NCBI GenBank assembly: GCA_018383195.1
Contig: JAGZOP010000068.1
Span: 1-8,889, forward strand
Reading direction: 5' to 3'
Source: Clostridiaceae bacterium
GTDB taxonomy: Bacteria; Bacillota; Clostridia; Oscillospirales; Butyricicoccaceae
DNA: 8,889 nucleotides
Part shown: positions 6,509 to 8,889 of the stretch, piece after piece
Numbering within the stretch: position 1 is the first letter of the stretch
Layout: every line of letters begins with the position of its first letter
The notes under the pieces: generated by a model
The model's database searches: none
What the model saw: only the letters and a program-made list of their open reading frames with translations
Told to the model about the DNA's origin: nothing
Position numbers and translations under genes: made by a program

Positions 6509-7784
6509 TGCATCGCTCCCCTTTTTTTGAATATAAGTGGATTTGGATATTTAAGATTGGATACAGCATCCAAAGCGGACGGTTGTCGCGGAGAAGCTTC
6601 CGTTCCTGCTCAATTAGAAGCGGATGCAGGCTGCATCCGTTCAAAATACGTTCTATGGTCTGACGGAGCAGAACGGGATTGTGGGACAGCGTTTCCAGCG
6701 GCTTTTTGCACCGGGACAGCGCGGAAAGCATGTTGCCAGACAAGAGATTGACACGGTATTCCCACTGATCTTCCCGGCGCGTCCGCCGGATGATCTGAAT
6801 ATTTTCCAGACGCCGCTTGGCTTCCTCGGTAGTGGATACGACCAGATAGCGGCACAGCTGCGCCGCGAATGTATCATCCGTGTCAGACAGCTGCAAATCG
6901 GGCAGTTCGCTCGCCCGGATCAGGCTGCGGACACTGGAAGCATCATTTACAAAGAACCCCTCCCCCGCATATCCGGAAAAGCCCAATGGGATGCAGGCGT
7001 AAATCAGATTGCAGACCGGACAGGGGGATAAATCGACGTTAAAGTTCCAGAATCCGTTGGTCTTGCGCTTTACATCAACCCCCATATCATTGATCCAAGC
7101 CATGCTTTGAAGACCGGACGGCAGGGGTGCACCACACTGGAAGCATTCCGCTGCGTGTTTGCCTTTGGACGGCTTCCAACTCACAATTTTCTGAATAAAT
7201 TCTTCCTCGAAACTTGATTCAAAGGGTGACTGGTTTTTTTGTTTTTGCAGAAAAGAAATTCCATTCCAAAATACCTGCACCCGGGTGTAGGCAATATCCT
7301 TTAGGAGAAAGGTTTTTTGATGTTCCTGAAATTTAGAACAAAATTCAGCAAGTAGAGCGAATTGTTTTTCCGATGTTTTGCAGACTTTCAGCTCTTTTGC
7401 ACGCAAGAGGAAGGGATATTCGTCGCCCGCAGCACGAATGATCTCAACGGCTGCTTTATAAGAAGCACGATTCATCTTTTCTGCAATCAGATTTGCGGTG
7501 TTTTGAAGTTTTTCTTCAAATCCATCCATTTCTTTCGCGGTGGGATTCAAGAGCTGATTCATCTGGTCCAGCAGCTTGCCTCCGACGGTTTCTGCACCGA
7601 AACGAGCAAGCAGGGTGTCAAAGTAATCCTGCGTGAAGTGCGGCCAGATTTGCTCACCGTCAAACCGAAGGCAAAAACCATCTGCTTCGTAAGGGCGCTG
7701 ACCGTGTTCCAGAACGCGGAGAAAGCCTAGAATGCCGGCATTGTATAATCCGTCACTGAGTTTTAGTATCATGGGTGCGGTCAT
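6429..7784 (-). CDS. cas8b1: Cas8b1 (Cst1) large subunit, C-terminus out of frame
   Basis: This is the large subunit of the type I-B interference complex, thought to recognise the PAM and help recruit Cas3. The first 422 of 451 residues read as Cst1-type Cas8. The zinc-binding pairs CFQC (C214, C217) and CPVC (C255, C258) are diagnostic of the CXXC-CXXC group. Residues 403-422 (around LWMLYPILNIQIHLYSKKG) are still family-like. After that, about 29 residues rich in N, Q and C look like out-of-frame translation. Removing one base from the A7G4 tract at 6528-6518 would join this frame to the one ending at 6194 and give a 529-residue protein, near the usual length. The ATG at 7784 overlaps the cas6 TGA by 4 nt and has GAGGTGG 7 nt upstream. 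Confidence 0.85.
   Translation of the reverse strand: MTAPMILKLSDGLYNAGILGFLRVLEHGQRPYEADGFCLRFDGEQIWPHFTQDYFDTLLARFGAETVGGKLLDQMNQLLNPTAKEMDGFEEKLQNTANLIAEKMNRASYKAAVEIIRAAGDEYPFLLRAKELKVCKTSEKQFALLAEFCSKFQEHQKTFLLKDIAYTRVQVFWNGISFLQKQKNQSPFESSFEEEFIQKIVSWKPSKGKHAAECFQCGAPLPSGLQSMAWINDMGVDVKRKTNGFWNFNVDLSPCPVCNLIYACIPLGFSGYAGEGFFVNDASSVRSLIRASELPDLQLSDTDDTFAAQLCRYLVVSTTEEAKRRLENIQIIRRTRREDQWEYRVNLLSGNMLSALSRCKKPLETLSHNPVLLRQTIERILNGCSLHPLLIEQERKLLRDNRPLWMLYPILNIQIHLYSKKGERCNVTMETGANRKAGRLCTQQSNCEQPE
6518..6528 (-). other. A7G4 tract: cas8 frame break and SD of cas11
   Basis: The minus strand reads TC-AAAAAAA-GGGG-AGCG, then the cas11 ATG at 6508. Cas8 enters as TCA AAA AAA GGG GAG. With one A or G fewer it would read SKKGSDAMSLWK and continue into the conserved C-terminus. 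The same purines form the SD for the internal Cas11 start, so a ribosome-binding constraint keeps a slippage-prone homopolymer at this point. Confidence 0.75.
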
Positions 7785-8521
7785 ATGCAGCCCACCTCAC
7801 CCTCGGATAGAATATGGAAAAGACCGAATCCGCTTCCGCGTCGGCTGCCGATGCCGGAACCATATAAATGCTGAAGCAGGCGGGGCTCCCCGCGTAAGAT
7901 GCAGGTGCCGAAGGAGACTGGAATATACTGATTATAGTGCAGCACCTTCGTTTTCTTCATCTGAAGCGGGAAAAATGACAGGGATTCCGGTTCGTGCAGT
8001 GAAAATTCGGTATTGCGGAGCTGATACGCGGCACATCGGAAAAGCTGCTCCTGAAAATCAGGGTCCGCTGTGGTAAAATAGCGGTCCTGCTTTTCGATAT
8101 GTTCCCGCACGCAGAGCGGACTTAGAAAGCGAACCAGAATTTGTCCCGCGGAGATTTGCGGCTCATGCATCGTCGATAGGCAGCCGATGGACATGGTGTT
8201 GCCGTCCGGAAGAGAATGTTGGCAGCCTCGGACAGACAGAAGCATGTTATTGAGAAGAATGCCGGTTTGAAGATCTGCGGTGCTTACCGTCAGACTGATG
8301 CGATTTACCGGCAAATGAATCGTTTTGCCGGTAAATACAGCACCTTTCGGCAGTGAAACCGAGAAGGAAAAACACTTATCTTCGGAATTACCGTAAATAA
8401 ATGGGTAGTATCGTCCGCTCTCATAGGTGCTCAGCGCCTTTTTGAACAGGCTGAGCATGCAGCGGCGGTAATCCATCGGCAGAACCGGATGCTCAAGGAA
8501 GATTTCAAGCTTACTACGCAT
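7781..8521 (-). CDS. cas6: CRISPR RNA-processing endoribonuclease Cas6
   Basis: Cas6 cuts the CRISPR precursor transcript within each repeat to make crRNAs. The 246-residue product shows the double ferredoxin-like fold pattern. Matching segments are the N-terminal MRSKLEIFLE, the FSFSVSLP strand (51-58), VRFLSPLCVRE (130-140) and the C-terminal glycine-rich loop GSGIGSRRGSGFG (221-233) that contacts RNA. The catalytic His found near residues 35-45 in several Cas6 proteins is not seen; that region is rich in Tyr (Y33, Y38, Y39, Y43). Some I-B Cas6 proteins share this, and I cannot judge activity. The chosen ATG at 8521 starts the conserved strand, with AAAGGA 9 nt upstream. The in-frame ATGs at 8530 and 8587 would add residues with no family match. 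It is the first gene of the operon, and its stop overlaps cas8. Confidence 0.88.
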   Translation of the reverse strand: MRSKLEIFLEHPVLPMDYRRCMLSLFKKALSTYESGRYYPFIYGNSEDKCFSFSVSLPKGAVFTGKTIHLPVNRISLTVSTADLQTGILLNNMLLSVRGCQHSLPDGNTMSIGCLSTMHEPQISAGQILVRFLSPLCVREHIEKQDRYFTTADPDFQEQLFRCAAYQLRNTEFSLHEPESLSFFPLQMKKTKVLHYNQYIPVSFGTCILRGEPRLLQHLYGSGIGSRRGSGFGLFHILSEGEVGCI

Positions 8522-8571
8522 GCATGACATTCCTTTCTGGAATCGAGTCAAGAAGTTTACTTCGGGGTTTG

Positions 8572-8585
8572 GAAATGTACATTTC
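8572..8585 (-). promoter_or_regulatory. 14-bp palindrome in the cas operon leader
   Basis: GAAATGTACATTTC is a perfect palindrome. Beyond one mismatch on each side, two further bases also pair (TT/AA). It lies between the predicted cas promoter and the cas6 start, about 50 nt into the leader. This fits a dimeric repressor site, but no regulator gene is present in the window. Confidence 0.35.
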
Positions 8586-8640
8586 AAAGCAAGGGGTGAG
8601 ATTGTTGTCGAAATGATAAAAAATATCTTTTTATATGCCC

Positions 8641-8669
8641 GTTATATAGGCGTTTTGACGAAAGCTCAA
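8641..8669 (-). promoter_or_regulatory. Candidate sigma-70-type promoter of the cas operon
   Basis: On the minus strand, TTGAGC (8669-8664) and TATAAC (8646-8641) are separated by the ideal 17 nt. They match the consensus at 4 of 6 and 5 of 6 positions. Transcription would start near 8634, inside an AT-rich inverted repeat (ATAAAAA/TTTTTAT, 8616-8634). The leader to cas6 would be about 113 nt. No other gene start is seen between here and cas6. Confidence 0.6.
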
Positions 8670-8840
8670 TACGGTGCGCGAATATTATTTCTAAAAAAGG
8701 AAGTATTATTAATCAAATCATAAAATATCCACGTCAGAAAAGGTTTTGTCAGCAGGGGTCTGTGGTTTGCAAGAAAATAGGAGAAAACAGAAGGCTTAAT
8801 AGTGACAAGTAACTATTTGGCTACGAACAGGGACAGAAGA
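8670..8840. other. Gene-free right flank upstream of the cas promoter
   Basis: No gene, RNA family or repeat array is recognised here. The plus-strand short frame covering 8520-8723 overlaps the cas promoter and leader and shows no family features. With the leader and the terminator, the whole gene-free stretch is about 368 bp. Confidence 0.5.
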
Positions 8841-8869
8841 CGGTGTGACCGAAAGGTCACGCCGTTTTT
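8841..8869 (+). terminator. Intrinsic terminator, strongest on the plus strand
   Basis: A 10-bp stem (CGGTGTGACC at 8841-8850, GGTCACGCCG at 8855-8864, with one G-T pair) is capped by a stable GAAA tetraloop and followed by TTTTT. Outer bases CAGAA (8834-8838) and TTCTG can extend the stem. On the minus strand the following bases are TCTTCTGTC, so weaker action in that direction is possible, ending a minus-strand gene outside the window. Confidence 0.75.
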
Positions 8870-8889
8870 CTGCGTCCGTAGGTTGATTC

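Noticed and set aside
8522..8587. Starting cas6 at 8587 or 8530
   Set aside because: The extra residues match no Cas6, whereas the ATG at 8521 starts the conserved strand at a workable distance from AAAGGA.
8590..8889. A CRISPR leader or degenerate repeats on the right flank
   Set aside because: I compared the flanks by eye for recurring units of 20 or more bases and found none; only single hairpins and palindromes are present.

Overview
The window looks like chromosomal DNA from a Gram-positive Clostridia-type Firmicute. This rests on the Cst-type I-B cas gene set, strong purine-rich Shine-Dalgarno (SD) sites, a secreted protein with copper-amine-oxidase-like stalk domains, and short intrinsic terminators. 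The species cannot be named from sequence alone. All supported genes lie on the minus strand, so the text reads from right to left.

Right flank (about 8522-8889): no gene. It holds a good intrinsic terminator pointing right (8841-8869), a sigma-70-like promoter for the cas operon (8641-8669) and a 14-bp palindrome (8572-8585) in the predicted 5' UTR.

Cas operon (8521 down to 1753): cas6, cas8b1, cas11 (C-terminal part of cas8), a cas7::cas3 fusion, cas4, cas1, cas2. This is the usual order of a Cst-type subtype I-B locus, with 4-base ATGA overlaps at two joints and gaps of 14 nt or less elsewhere. Read closely, the operon is damaged. (1) cas7 runs in frame into the middle of the Cas3 HD domain. 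The end of cas7, all of cas5 and the start of cas3 are missing. (2) Cas8 changes frame inside an A7G4 tract that is also the SD of the internal Cas11 start, so large and small subunits now lie in two overlapping frames. (3) Cas1 has a one-base frameshift in an A7 tract 80 bases into the gene. Its conserved N-terminus is visible in the other frame. Cas6, Cas4 and Cas2 look intact. As written, the locus should process crRNA but lacks the Cas5 needed for a normal Cascade complex, lacks half the Cas3 nuclease site, and makes no normal Cas1. It is best read as a decaying I-B locus, unless some lesions are assembly or homopolymer errors. No CRISPR array is present in the window.

Left flank: about 455 bp without a gene (1298-1752) contains several inverted repeats and a TATAAT box. 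Then comes a monocistronic gene for a secreted stalk-domain protein (226-1197), with a promoter and a striking 32-nt inverted repeat in its leader. Two hairpins follow it, the second being a minus-strand intrinsic terminator (20-60).
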